From the NCBI GenBank assembly GCA_024699855.1, contig JAMPIQ010000003.1:4402001-4466000 (forward strand): 64,000 nucleotides of DNA, in the 5' to 3' direction. Position 1 is the stretch's first letter; every line of letters starts with the position of its first letter. The position numbers were made by a program, and so were the translations under genes. The stretch comes from Aphelenchoides besseyi (lineage: Eukaryota > Nematoda > Chromadorea > Rhabditida > Aphelenchoididae). Shown one piece after another: positions 40,753 through 52,267 of this stretch. Below the pieces are notes generated by a model. That model saw only the letters and a program-made list of their open reading frames with translations, searched no databases and was not told the DNA's origin.

Positions 40753-41896
40753 CTACAATTCATAAATGAGCTTAATAGCTTGAAGTGTACTCTTACACCA
40801 ATATTCAACCCAATCAACATCCTGTTTGTCATCCAGTGGATCAAAATACCTAGTTATAAGTAGTTGCGAAACCAACTCTTCACTTACATTTGCCAACCGC
40901 AAGTTATACCTAAAACTGCATTACTACTTTCTTGACCAGTTACTCTCACCCAAATTTGGAAATCCGAAACCAAACGCAAGTCGTGGTTTTCCATTTTTAT
41001 ATCCGGGCAACTCGAGAAGTTCAGTTGCAGTCAAATTAACAACTGGTGTTCCTTCGTACAACTCCACTAGTTCGTATTTGCCATTCAATCTGACCATATC
41101 TTTGTCGGATTTCGTCAATCCCACTACTCCGAACAATCGAATGAAATCTTCGTATCCAATTGGACTGCAAAGTAGAAAATGCATTTCGAATACTATTAGC
41201 GTTAGCTTCATACTTGAAATCACACATCTAAACATCCTTGTTAACCACCACTAAACAATATCTTACTTGTCCAGGTTTCACGATCAACGTATGATTTTCG
41301 AAAACATAATAACTGATCAACAACTTCTTTGTCTCCCGATCAGATTTACTGAAAACCAATCGCTGATGAGTTTCGTCTTGAATCCATTGGATATCGTATT
41401 TGTCGTACTAGAAAGAACCGGTGAACAGGATTCTGACGACTAGAACAAACTTCTCGAACTCCAACTGTCGCATTATGTTCAACGGTCAGTACTCCTTCCA
41501 ATGCTATTTGGTTGTGGAATATGTTGAATTCGTCAAGTGGAACGTTATGCGTTCCTTCGTCCTGATGCTCTTTGGCTAAAAACAAGGCTTATGAGCATCA
41601 GGATTGTTGCAGCCTACATGCGTTAATCGAATAAACCACAGCAACAACTCCACATCCCAGAAATACCACCGCAAAAAACACTCGAGTCAGAATTAAAACC
41701 GACTGAAATTCATTTTGGATTCTAACTGCAAAAGAAACTCACTCTTCTGTATCGTGGTCCTGGATTGACTGTGCTGACGCCCGGTTCAAGTATCTCAACT
41801 GTTCGCTTACTCTTTGGCAGATCACTAAACCTTCAATTCGTAATCCGATTTTCGCAAATTAACTCACGACAACGTAGCTTCAGAATTGACGCTCAT
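40753..41896 (-). CDS. Type II single-pass membrane protein, unknown family
   Basis: N-terminus MSVNSEATLS, cytoplasmic ~40 aa ending PGPRYRR, one transmembrane helix (SVLILTRVFFAVVFLGCGVVAVVY), then a mostly beta-looking ectodomain with sequons (HNATVG, ENHTL, VNLTAT) and paired Cys. The C-terminal exons give FGFGFPNLGITCGWQMYFDPLDDKQDVDWVEYW... and end LIYEL. Introns are short and phase-consistent where followed; the central exon boundaries (41300-41640) are less sure. Topology resembles BRICHOS or Na/K-ATPase-beta type proteins, but no diagnostic motif was found. Confidence 0.6.
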
Positions 41897-42102
41897 TGTT
41901 GGTGAGTCAATTAAAGAAAGAGAAACCACGTCTCTTCAGCTACTGATAACAACACGACGATCGAAGAGGAATGTTCGCAGTTTGCCAACAAAAACGTTTA
42001 TTCGAGATCAACTCGTACAAGAATAAAAAATTAAAGTGAAGCAAAAATGGCAAGATCATGTGTAATCATAAAGTGGTATTGTAATACGAATCACGGTCTG
42101 GC

Positions 42103-43146
42103 TCACAAATCCAATTTTTCATCCATGAAAGAAGCCAGAACGATTGAATCGACTTCGAATTTAATCATACGATCGTCATTCATACTGATCAGGCAATGAC
42201 TACGTAGTTCCTTCACGTGACCTTCGAGTACGGGTTCGGTGTTGACGGCCAAATTTTTCCTAAAACTAGTGTTCACGTAATGTAATTGAACTTTTTTACC
42301 TTAATTCTCGATACAATTCCGAGAATGAAACCGTGAAGTCGTCGGAAGTTTGAATCAACATGTACAACTGCTTGAAAACACGACGCGCATTTTCGGGCAG
42401 CGAATCCCAAATCTGCTTCAACGAATCCTCGGTGTGCAAGCCCTTCGATTTCTTGTTCTTTCCGGCTATCAGTTTCTTGTTGAAGTGAAAGAACTCCTCT
42501 TTGTCGATCTGTTTAGTGTTGATGGTATAGTTGTACAGATTCAAGCTGTTCCTCAGCTCCTAAAACATTCTCTCTATAACAATTCTACTTTTAACAACTA
42601 CCGGATCCCAAAACAAGTCGCCATCGGATCCATATAGCGTAAGAACCATCGAAACTCGAAACTTTCCGTTTGATTCCGCAAGAGTAGCTAGAAACTCCAA
42701 AGTCAATGGGTCTCTAAATCTGCATCGTAGAAACATTCGGATCTTTGAACGTACCGCAGATAGTCGGAATTAACGTTGTAGACAACCAAACAAAGATTTT
42801 TCTTCAGCGTTCGAGCAATGTGCTTGGCATCTTCTAAAAGAGTCGCTTTCTTGATGGTAATTTCTCGTTTCAGTTTCTCCGTTATTTCCTTCAAAATCGT
42901 CGTAAGTTTTACTCCTTCTACGTGTCCTTTGATGAACACAGTGTCCACGTTGTCTTTTTTCATCAATGGTTTTAAGCCGGAAAGTAGCTTCAATTTCGAA
43001 CCTTTTCCTCTGATCTAAAGATCTCATGTCTAATGATACTCGCATTGATGACCAACCAAAATATTGAAACCGTGTCCTAATCGGGCATGAATATGCTCGA
43101 GCAGCTCCATTCTATCCATGTTTTCGTTTTGTTCGTCGGCTTCCAT
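42103..43146 (-). CDS. ORC2: Origin recognition complex subunit 2, short form
   Basis: Starts MEADEQNEN; the ATG directly abuts a CACTTAG acceptor. Visible blocks: ELLEHIHARLGHGFNIL, the degenerate P-loop-like RGKGSKLKLLSGL, then NLCLVVYNVNSDYLRDPLTLEFLATLAES, FRVSMVLTLYGS...LFWDP, LNLYNYTINT and the winged-helix DSLKQIWDSLPENARRVFKQL...VSFSELYREL, ending FMDEKLDL. ORC2 binds ORC3 in the core of the replication origin complex. At roughly 280 aa it lacks the long disordered N-terminus of other ORC2 proteins. Lies 175 bp downstream of COPZ on the same strand, consistent with an operon. Confidence 0.85.
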
Positions 43147-43321
43147 CTAAGTGATGTTGTTAATGTTCATACGACAAGACAGAATAGAAGTTAGCAAGAA
43201 ACTTAACGTCTTTAAAGTTCAAAAGTTACCAATAAAACCGATTTATTCTCAGAATTAAACAAAACTTTGTATTCAAATCATAAGTTAATTCGTTTTCGTT
43301 ACAAGAACAGAATTCGCTTGC

Positions 43322-44039
43322 TTATTTTAACAACGACCACTTGAGTTGATCCTTAGCTGAACCCAACAACTGAAAGCAGATTATACGTGATGAAAATCGG
43401 ACTCATTTGCTTACCGACATTCCAACTTGAGAGATCGACTGATCGCTGAAGGCGAGTTCGTCCGCTTTCAACGCACAGCGACCGACAATCGCCGAAGACT
43501 CGGTTTCGAGAATTATTCCATCGTCGCAAATCTCATCAACGATCAACATCGCAACGTCCATGTTATCCAACAGAGCTTTCTTCTCAACGTTACGCCGCAA
43601 AACGGTTGAAAAGGAATCGTAGAGCGCATTCAAGACGGAGACCAAAATCAACTCATTTTCTTGATGATTTCCGATCACGTAAAAGAACAAATCGACATTC
43701 GAACGGTAAACACAAATCAGACCGTCGAGCAAAATAATCTCCGCTAAGCCACAGATCAATTAGACAATCGAACAACGAAACTTACAGTTCGCTTTGTAGG
43801 TCTTCTGGAAGAGATTCTTTTCGAACTTCACTTCATCTTTTTCTGTTGGAAATGTGGTCTTGTCGTAATACTAAACCGAAACCTCGTTACTTCTGAGCTC
43901 ATATACGCAAACCTTTGCGAGAATTCGATTTCCATCTTGGTCCACGATTGCAATTCCTTTAATCGAATACAACGAAGAAAGATCCTGAAATACGGGATTA
44001 TCGTTGTCTTTTGCTGACACTTGCCAAGTTAAGAGTCAT
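43322..44039 (-). CDS. COPZ: Coatomer subunit zeta
   Basis: [31 protein letters not shown], then [75 protein letters not shown] and the end [12 protein letters not shown]. This is full-length zeta-COP, a longin-fold subunit of the COPI coat that binds gamma-COP on Golgi membranes. The first intron (43985-44024, 40 bp) uses a GC donor, TTG|GCAAGT; the adjacent GT (CAA|GTGTC) shifts the frame. Other introns are normal GT-AG. Confidence 0.93.
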
Positions 44040-44511
44040 TTTATGCGACGAAAGGAAACACGTTGATAGTCGTTAGTTGGGCGTCGAATACAAAGCTGCG
44101 CAGATGACAACAAAGCCACGCATCCAATGAACACAAAGAATTTGAAAATCGATTTCAACTTCCAGCAATTCAATCAACTAAATTTCCAGGATTTACAATG
44201 AACTTGTACGCGAAATCGTACGGTTAAGCGCACAATACAAATTAAATAGGGAATGGAAACTTTACGGATTAAATAAACACTACGAAACTATCAGATTCTC
44301 GACGGCTGCAGTCAACCGGACAGCTGATAGGAATTGAAGAGATTGAATGAATGCATTAGGCGCACACGGAACTTGTATCTGCGACTTCGGTCCATTAGGA
44401 CCGGAAATCGCGGACAAAGTCAAAATGCTTGTAAATTGGCTCAGCTTATTGAGGAGCAAATGAGTTCGTTTATTACTGTAAGCACGATGAGATCATAATC
44501 CCGAGTTTGAA
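44040..44511. other. Intergenic, divergent promoter region
   Basis: Separates COPZ (-) from the small membrane gene (+); should hold both promoters. No motif assigned. Confidence 0.4.
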
Positions 44512-44811
44512 ATGTCTTTACCGAGCCATGAGGAAATCAATGTAAGATCATGGAAGGTATGTAGATACTTCTAACTAATTTATCGTTTTTGTGAATAATT
44601 GCAGCACTTTGCATTTGCGTTTTTCGTACTCTTTTTTGTTTTTGGCGCCGTTTCTGTGAGTATCCCAGAATCTTCAAGTGGTTGCCGGATACGACGCCAA
44701 AGTCGTCCAACAACGCAAAAACAGCATCGCAAATTGGAGATGAGTGATGGAGGAGATCATGCCAAAAGAATGCGTGAGCGTGAGCGTCTTAAACGAATCG
44801 ATGTTGCATAG
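44512..44811 (+). CDS. Small single-pass membrane protein (83 aa), unknown
   Basis: Two exons (44512-44556, 44605-44811) in phase: MSLPSHEEINVRSWK | HFAFAFFVLFFVFGAVSV. One strongly hydrophobic helix, then a basic, Arg/Lys/Glu-rich tail ending KRMRERERLKRIDVA. Intron GTATGT...TTGCAG. Looks like a tail with a long charged helix facing the cytosol; no family recognised. Confidence 0.55.
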
Positions 44812-45418
44812 TATTGCCCAAGATTAAAGTCTTTTAAAGTTGATCGTTGCGTAAAATTTCGGCTGATATTAGTATCTCTTTTCAGATTCAATAATTGAAT
44901 TTTCGCAAGAAGCAACTGCAAAAATGATCAACACTTTTTGAATTTCCGTTCAGTTCATTGATGGAATGTTCTTTGATCCCACTCACTGTTCGCATTCTTT
45001 TGCCAGGAAAAATGACGCCAACATGCTCAACTACTGGTCCGCTATCAATTAACAAAGGCCAAGCGTTTGGTGAGAAATGAAACGGCGCGCTTTGTGGGCA
45101 GAGATGTGATCACTAATGGAATGTAGCCGAGATGCTCTCACGGATTGTAGATAAAGGTTGACGGCCACTTGCTCTTTTTATCAGATCCCCCTTTTGTGCT
45201 TTCAGTTGCTTGCATTCATGGTCGCGAACATTTCAATTATTGTCGGCCATTATTTTGTCTTAGTTGTTTCTGGATATTCGTGGTTTTTGAAACGCCAAAA
45301 CTTAATTTTAAACACATCAAGTTGTTAGTATTTATACATTTTGATAAGGAACGATGTCGTGCGCGTGCTTGCATATTGATCTGCCATTTCATTGATTAGA
45401 TGTTATTGTTTAGGTGAC

Positions 45419-45787
45419 ATGTCGGCAAGAGGCGTTCTTGAAAAATCGAGAACAAAGAAGGCTGTGTGTCAGAGCAAATCATGTCCGTTTGTAAAGAATC
45501 AAATTAATCAAGTAAGCTAATCAAAGTAAACTTCTGAATCAAACTGTTTTAGTTGATTCGTGTTCGATCAGGGACGTTACTTATCCCGATTTTTTGGTAA
45601 GTATGCCCGAATTTGCACGTTAATGTTGGACTATTTTAGGCATGTTGGCTGCTGGGAATCCACGCACAATGCCATCACTGTTCCTCCAGAATTACAACAA
45701 CTCTACGATGATTTGAAAGGTTTGCATCAATCAAATCAGCACATTGATTTGAAATCTTTTAGCTTCCGAGAAGCCAATTATCACTAA
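45419..45787 (+). CDS. Small soluble protein (~95 aa), unknown
   Basis: Three exons join in phase: MSARGVLEKSRTKKAVCQSK...KNQINQ | LIRVRSGTLLIPIF | WHVGCWESTHNAITVPPELQQLYDDLK..., ending FREANYH. A TTGTTTAG acceptor lies 5 bp before the ATG. Introns are 40-45 bp. No signal peptide. Lies directly upstream of a reverse-transcriptase fragment. Confidence 0.5.
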
Positions 45788-45847
45788 ATCCGGACAGAAT
45801 TCTGAGGTTTGTGCTTTTAAGAATTTTGCTTACCAAATTTGCACGCA

Positions 45848-46810
45848 GTAGCCTGCTTTTAATGCCAACATCGGCAAACTAATTTGATTACCAGTGGACT
45901 AAAACTTTTCCCGATCTGTTGTGCGCACTCTGATTCCATTTTCCAACCAGTTAGCAAAACGCTCATTAACTGGAACCTGATTCCCTGCGCGAAAAGAGTC
46001 GCTTTCTTCATTGTGGCGTTTTGTGTGGCGATTTTTGGCGAGTGGACGCGAGTTGATCGAGACTGTTCAACCGCTTTGAACGTGACCAATTCTTTTTTAT
46101 TTTCCGCGCGTGACGCTCTTGATCGGCCTTGTGGTCTCTTTTCCCATCGGGTGTCCATTGAACCAATTTTGTGCTCCAACGGTTTTCGTTCTCGCGACTC
46201 ATGATCTTTTGAACGTAATTTCATTTGCGAGTTCGAAACGCAACCACGACGTCGTTGAGTTGTGTCTGTTGCCCGATCCACGTGCTTGGCCGTTTTTCTT
46301 TGAGGCGGATGTTGAGAAAACGCCGCTCCATTGCCCGTCGACAGCGAAGTAGACGAATTTCGGTTGTTTTGGTAAGCGCCCAAATTTCGCAGCCATAAAG
46401 CAGAGTCGGGACCACAACTTGTTGAAAGTATCGTCGTTTGATTGCCATCGGTGTTCGCTTGTTCGTGAGCAGCAATCTTGAGCGGTTGAACGCTGACCAC
46501 GCGGCTCCAATTCTTCTACCAATTTCGTGCTTGTGATCTTGCGGAAGCGTAATTTCGTGGCCCAAGTAGACGAATTGATCGACTCGTTCGATTGGTTCAC
46601 CAGCGTATTCCAGCGAAGCGTTTGGATTAACCAGTCGTTTCTTTTCATCCAGTTTTCTCGGGACATCCATTTTGTTTTGCCAACATTGATCTCGAGTCCA
46701 ACTTGTTCGCATTCCACCGCCATTCCATCGAGCATTGTTTGAAGTTCGGTCGGCGTTGAGTCAAAAAGACCCCAATCGTTATTTCGTTTGATACAGCACA
46801 TGAATTCGAA
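45848..46810 (-). mobile_element. Non-LTR retrotransposon fragment (RTE-like reverse transcriptase, 3' part)
   Basis: Minus-strand frames read LDGMAVECEQVGLEINVGKTK, then after a frameshift IERVDQFVYLGHEI, RRIGAAWSAFNRSR, VVPTLLYGCEIWALT and RRAMERRFLNIRLKEK, the conserved downstream part of endonuclease/reverse-transcriptase ORFs. The polymerase core and 5' end are missing. The low-coordinate boundary (GTAG(C/G)CTGCTTTTAATGCC) is shared with the copy at 62.26 kb. Confidence 0.8.
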
Positions 46811-46864
46811 TGTTCTTACTGACCATTTTTATTCATTGATTTGATCAAATTTCAGAGTCCAAGA

Positions 46865-48590
46865 ATGGAAATATTCGTTCATCTGCACGACCACGAAGAC
46901 AAAGAACACAAAAAAGTCTTCATTAAATTTGCAAATGACCAGGTAATATTTTGATGGATTAATTGATTGACTGAACCTTAATTAGGCCACGTTACGCGAA
47001 CTTCGACTCCAAATCTCGAAAAAATTCAACATTGATCAAGAAGATCAGATGTTGTTCTTGGAAAATGGAACGAAGATTTTCGGGTTCACTCCAGATGACA
47101 CGCTTCAAGCAATTGGTCTTCAGCACAAATCAAAGTTGATCGTCGTAAGTTCTTTTTAAACATACAGGGTATCTCAGTGAAAATTGACGTTTTGAAATCG
47201 AAATATCTCTTGTCAGAGTTGACGAATTTTTTCCGCTTTTTTGTATCAGTAGCTCGGGATTGAAATGTTTGATAGAAGTCACCTTCACTTCTCCAATTTA
47301 CTGCGAAGATCACGAAAATGGCAACCTTCCGAAATTTCTCATTTTCCGCTTTGAATAATTCGTTTCGAGGTTTTTGGAACTCAATTTCGACGCTTAGGAA
47401 AACAAACAAGCTTTTGGGTACCATTATTAAATCTTTATGCTCAATTTCATAGCATATTTTGATCTTGTTTTATCGTTCAGAAACACTCTGAGCTTCCAAT
47501 GTGGAAAGCATTTTTGGCCAACTATGATTTGGCATTAAACCGAAAAGGCGATGTTGAGGCAGTTGATGTGGCTCTGGACTATTTGAGACCGTTAGTGAAG
47601 GCAAAATTCCTGGTCACCTATCCTGCTTATGATGAAACATATCGACAGTTCAAAGCTCACTTTTCACACCGCATGGACCAGACGTTCAAATACATTGAAA
47701 TCGCCGTGCGGGATTATCTTTCCAAGGTGTTAAATGACAATGCGGAGTGCCCAACTCTCCAATTCAAATGTGAAAAGAAGGCGCCTGAGGAGAGTGGAAT
47801 TCAGGCGAGTTTTTATATTGTGTGTGATTTCTATGTTATATTTTCTTTAGGGCGGTCTGATTTGTAATGTTCTGAGAGGTGAAGTTTTGCTTGGGACGTA
47901 CTACGTAAAAGTGCACATGGACCTTCAGCATTGCCAAAAGGTTGATCTTCGTGAATTATTTCTTTATAAGTTGTTCGAGCTGATACGCGTAGGACCAAAA
48001 GTGCACTTCATACCAAACGCTCACTATTCTGGCTTAACACTTTACATTGGAACTGAACAAGGTAGCTTTGCCAAAATCTTTTAGTTTTGTATGATGCATT
48101 TACGTTTCAGTTCCCGGTTTTCGCCGAGCAGACGCTGAAGGTGTTGAGATAAGTAAAGAAATGTGGGCTCAGCGAGATTTTCTTCGTCGTGTATTGTTTG
48201 TAAAGGACCTTCATTCGAAGAATTACGGAATCGATTGTGATGGGAAACTCAGTATTGTCGACTTTCAGGTAACTGGATTTAATATCAGAATCTTTCTAAT
48301 TACTTACCTATGTTTAGATTAACAACAATTTCAACCATACAACGCTACAGAAATATTTGCATGGGTACAAAGGCTGGAAAGGAAGCAAAGAACTGCGCAT
48401 CCGAGTGGCAAAGGATTGCATCAACTCATGGAAATTTCCGGATGTGTTCGACGAAGCTGATGCAGGAATCGCCAACCAAAAAGAACTATTTCAAAAGCAT
48501 TCCATCAGCTACCTGCCAAGTCGAAGTCTGGTTGAGTATCTTATTCGAATTAAGAATAATGTTACATCGCTTTCTACGCTTTTACAATAA
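46865..48590 (+). CDS. UbL/kinase-like family protein, copy A
   Basis: Exons 46865-46942 and 46986-47144 encode a ubiquitin-like fold (MEIFVHLHDHEDK..., FNIDQEDQMLFLENGTKIFG...DTLQAIGL). Exon 3 starts at 47481 (KHSELPMWKAF) after a 336-bp intron that contains a transposon remnant. The C-terminal half is kinase-like: YYVKVHMD (possible ATP-binding Lys), DLRELFLYKLFELIRVGPKVHFIP (alpha-C-like), VKDLHSKNYGID (catalytic-loop-like D...N) and LSIVDFQI (DFG-like), ending SLSTLLQ. The intron after SGIQ either uses a GC donor (CAG|GCGAGT) or the later GTGTGT; both stay in frame. An AAATTTCAG acceptor precedes the ATG. The substrate is unknown. Plant PI4K-gamma proteins also combine UbL and kinase domains, but homology is not shown. 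Confidence 0.65.
47165..47420 (+). mobile_element. Transposon remnant in intron 2 of copy A
   Basis: Begins CAGGGTATCTCAGTGAAAAT, one terminal inverted repeat of the element seen complete at 54677-55401, and continues with the same subterminal sequence. The matching right end is missing, so it is a truncated insertion, which explains this intron's length. Confidence 0.7.
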
Positions 48591-48755
48591 AGTTTATCCT
48601 GTTCTCAAAAGTGGCGAAAGCTTTAAAATGTTGAGTGTATGCTTTTTCTCAGGTCTGGAGGGTAGTGGTGGGCGGGGGATTTTGGGTTGTCCCAGGTTTT
48701 TTGAAAAATGTCTTGTACGATAATTTGCTTAATTTTGGCGTTATTTGGCAATTAG

Positions 48756-49624
48756 AACACGGTCTACGAATGTATGCAGAGGAAGATTGTACATCGTGAT
48801 ATCAAAAACGAAAACATTGTGATTGATCTCATCAGCGGGAATACGAAGCGAATCGACTTCGGAGCCGCAACTTTTACGTCATCGAGACGTCGTCGCAATT
48901 TCCAAGGTACTCGTTTGTATACGGCACCTGAGTACTTCCATAGTGCCTTGTACTTGGATATGGAAGCTACCGTGTGGTCTGTTGGCGTGGTCTTGTACAG
49001 TGCTCTCAACGGTCAACTTCCGTTTCTAACTCAGAAAGACGTAATGACCAAACATTTGCTTGGTCCGCTTCCAAAGTTTCCCGTATACTCAACAGGTAAT
49101 AAATACTATATCGTATTGAATTCAACTAACGTTTTTTAGAAGCTGAAGAATTAATACGCTCGTGTTTGGCATACGAACCAAGTGACAGAATCTCGCTGAA
49201 AGCACTGCGCTCACATCGCTGGTTATCTAGATTGGAGAATTCAGATTGGGAATCATTGACGAAAGATTTGAAGATCATGAAAAATGACTTGAAATCTCTT
49301 TCTTCCTCGTCTTTTGAATCGGGAGTCGGAAGTTCGAATGAGCAATCGAATGCCATTGTGTTGGATGAGACGAGTTTGCGAAATGAAAAAACAAACGAGA
49401 ACGTAGATCACCAATACAACGACACGTCATCAACTAGAAGAACAAAACATCAGGATGTAAAACTTTCTGCAATTGATTGTCCAGAAACTCATGAGAGGAA
49501 ATCAAGGCGGTATGTTTCTAATCCTTCTTGGTTATTATGATGTTGTTTCAGAATTCTACCGAAAATGTCGCAGAACTCGGGCATTTCATCGCCGTTAGCA
49601 AGTCCATTGATTCTGAAGCACTAA
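48756..49624 (+). pseudogene. PIM-like Ser/Thr kinase, C-lobe only
   Basis: From an exon beginning NTVYECMQRK: catalytic loop VHRDIKNEN, DFG as IDFGAA, GTRLYTAPEYF, ATVWSVGVVLYSAL (the PIM-type AxVWS variant), FPVYSTEAEELIRSCLAYEPSDRISLKALRSHRWL, then a Ser/Asn-rich tail ending SPLILKH. The glycine-rich loop and VAIK lysine are absent: only ~165 bp separate it from copy A and they contain no N-lobe. So it is a 5'-truncated copy, or a C-terminal exon set once joined elsewhere. Confidence 0.7.
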
Positions 49625-49639
49625 ACATGATCTGAATTT

Positions 49640-50814
49640 TACATTGGTATCAATACGCGTATGTTTATGTGAATAAACCTTAAATTCAAGTTGATGTCTT
49701 TACTCTTATTTGATTGCAATTGAACCTTTCCGTAAGTGGAGATGATGGTTAGAAGTGGACCAGCAGCCCGATAGTGTATGTCGTAAAGATTGCGATGACG
49801 AGTACGTCCCTATTTGCTATTAGGTAATTGAATAAGTTCCTTTCAATAAGAACGAAAACAATGAGAACTTTAATCGTCGAATAGAAATTCACAGGATCGG
49901 TTGGCCTTCCTCATTGTCTAAGGTTGTCCTGTCGTTGATGATGTTCTGTGCTTGCCGTGTTAAAGCTGTGGAGAAATGAAGGTAACATTGCTACTTTCCT
50001 TCACTCACGAGCATCAATAATTGCCATGTGCATATTTAATGTCTTGTGAATTTATTGTTAAACGCAACTAGACTTTTGATCGCGTAAGCATTAACAAAAT
50101 CGAAATCATCTGCATAAGATCTGGCGGTAGAACAAGAGCTTTTTGAGCAGGTGATTGAAATAAAGCGATTGGTTCATTATGAACTACGTATTCAATCTTA
50201 TTCTACGCGGCTCCAGTATTACATTCCTGAAACTCTTGCAATTCGTCGGTCTAGTGCTCGAATCTCTCGAGTAACTGACGCTCATGAAGTGAACTTCTTC
50301 TAAAACTTATAAGTTGAGGAGCAGAAAGCGTTCGTCACTTGAGATTCCAAGGACGTCTCCGATCCATGTACTAATCAAGCTCATCGCTGCTTAACTTGCC
50401 AGATCGGACGGGATGGCGTGCATTCAACGAGATATGGACGAACACATTCGATTGGTGGAAGAGAAGACCTAAGAAGTGAGTTGCTGGCAGTCGGTAGTGA
50501 AATCAAATCGATTAGGTTGAAGCTGAAGACATCGATCAGATGAAGCTCCAGAACAAATAGCTTCGGTTCTCCACTAAAGAAACTAACTGCAACAAAAAAA
50601 GCTCAACTTAACAAACAGATCAGTAAAGTAAACTAATTGATTTCTAATGGATCCTAGTAATGTACTCGATATCTAAAGCTACCAAAACACGTGATTCACA
50701 CAATACTTTGCAATTTGCATGTTTTGTGTAAACCTCTTCAGCGTCTTTAAATTCAACAAATTTGTTTTGAGATTCAAAAGCCGCCAATCATTCTGATCGT
50801 CCGTCTTTTCAGTT
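49640..50814. other. Spacer without a supported gene
   Basis: 1.2 kb between the kinase fragment and a transposon fragment. Where the UbL exons of copy B would be expected, no UbL-like frame was found. Confidence 0.4.
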
Positions 50815-50982
50815 GAAGTCCATTTGCCATTTTTGTGATCTTCGCAGTAAATTGCAGAAGTGAGAGTTGCCTCTATCAAACATTTCAATGCCGAGCTACC
50901 TGATACAAAAAAGCGGAAAAAAATCGTCATCTCTAAAAAGAGATTTCGATTTCAAAACGTCAATTTTCACTGAAACACCCTG
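50815..50982 (-). mobile_element. Transposon end fragment, inverted
   Basis: Reverse-complement match to the first ~170 bp of the element at 54677, ending in the TIR TTTTCACTGAAACACCCTG at 50982. Only one end is present. It lies just upstream of the first kept exon of copy B, in the same relative place as the insertions of copies A and C. Confidence 0.7.
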
Positions 50983-51082
50983 CAATTTTATGACTGGATA
51001 CATTTGCTAAATTGCTTTGAGAGTTAGGGCGAAAATAAGAAATACTGCTTTACTAGTCAATGATTAATCTTTTGTGTTTCAG

Positions 51083-52267
51083 AAGCACTTAGGTATCGAT
51101 TTGTGGACAAACGTCATCAGTTGTCCGGCCAAAATTCTTCACGCGGACGTTGACGATCAACCCCGCGTTGCTCAACTCACGCTAGACTTGATGAATACTC
51201 TTGAGAAGAACAAGTTTTTCCTCTGCTACTACCATCTAATCGACGACATGCAGCGTATACGCGCTGAATTGCGCGAATATTTTAGTGGCGACAAATCTTT
51301 ATTGGAGGCGGCTACAAGAGAGTACTACCTCAAGTCGCTGAAAAAACGCAATTTGTTGAAAACCCCGTCGACATTTGACGTTTCATTTGGACCAAAACCT
51401 GGTGGAATTCACGTTGGATTTGTCGCGACTATTTGCCATGATGGAAGAAAAGATGTCTACTTCGTTAAAACTCATCATATGAGACCGACAAAATCCTCAT
51501 CAAGAGCAGCTTCCTCCCGGTACGTATCTATCAAACAATTAATTTATTTAACCGATGGTTCAGATTTGCGCGAAGTTTTCGCGTACATGTTGTTGAAAGT
51601 GATCGGCCTTGGGGCCGGAGTTTCACTTCTACGGGCGTCTCCAGGGAAAAGCTGAACTACACATTATGTTGCTACAAAGAACGTCCCGAACTTGACGCTC
51701 ATAGAGGTAACTTAATAGCTGTTAAACTGGTTTCAACTTTTTGCGTTTAGAAAGCAACAATGAATTCCCCAAACATCCAATCTATTATTCTCCAAATTCA
51801 TGTTGCAAGCTCAATTCTTTCCATCGGCGACGTTCATGAACGCAATTGCGACTTTTACAGCGAAGGTAGTGCAAGCATTTTTGACTTCAACGTGCCACCA
51901 ATTGGTAAGTTTTTTCTGTGAAATTTCAAAAATGATCACTTTGCTTTAAGACAGCCGCAAAAAGGACTACAAAATGAATCTTGACGACTTTAAAACTGAA
52001 AAGCCTCAATGTGTTGACACGTTGATCAATGATCGACAAGTTGGACAATTGAGTTCTTTCGCGCAAACTATTACGGCAGATGAGCGAATGGAATTCGGCC
52101 GAAAGCTGGTGCAAGAATGGAAGCTTTTGGAACACGTTGATATCGCAGTGGAAGAGATTATGTTGGTGAAGGAACGAATTCGCTCCAAAGGAGGTATCAT
52201 CGAAGACACCAGTGAATTCAAGAAGTATATCGAGGACGTCAAGCACAATATTTCTTTATTTACCTAG
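51083..52267 (+). pseudogene. UbL/kinase-like family, copy B (5'-truncated, frameshifted)
   Basis: The first exon starts KHLGIDLWTNV after a TTTGTGTTTCAG acceptor, as in exon 3 of copies A and C; no UbL exons were found upstream. Kinase-like landmarks: VYFVKTHHMRP, DLREVFAYMLLKVIGLG, and SIGDVHERNCDFY...ASIFDFN in a later exon. The frame breaks near 51610: the run GGGG would restore homology to GPKVHF of copy A if one G were removed. It breaks again near 51665. The last exon (MNLDDFKTEK... ISLFT) is open. Probably a pseudogene unless the breaks are assembly errors. Confidence 0.6.
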
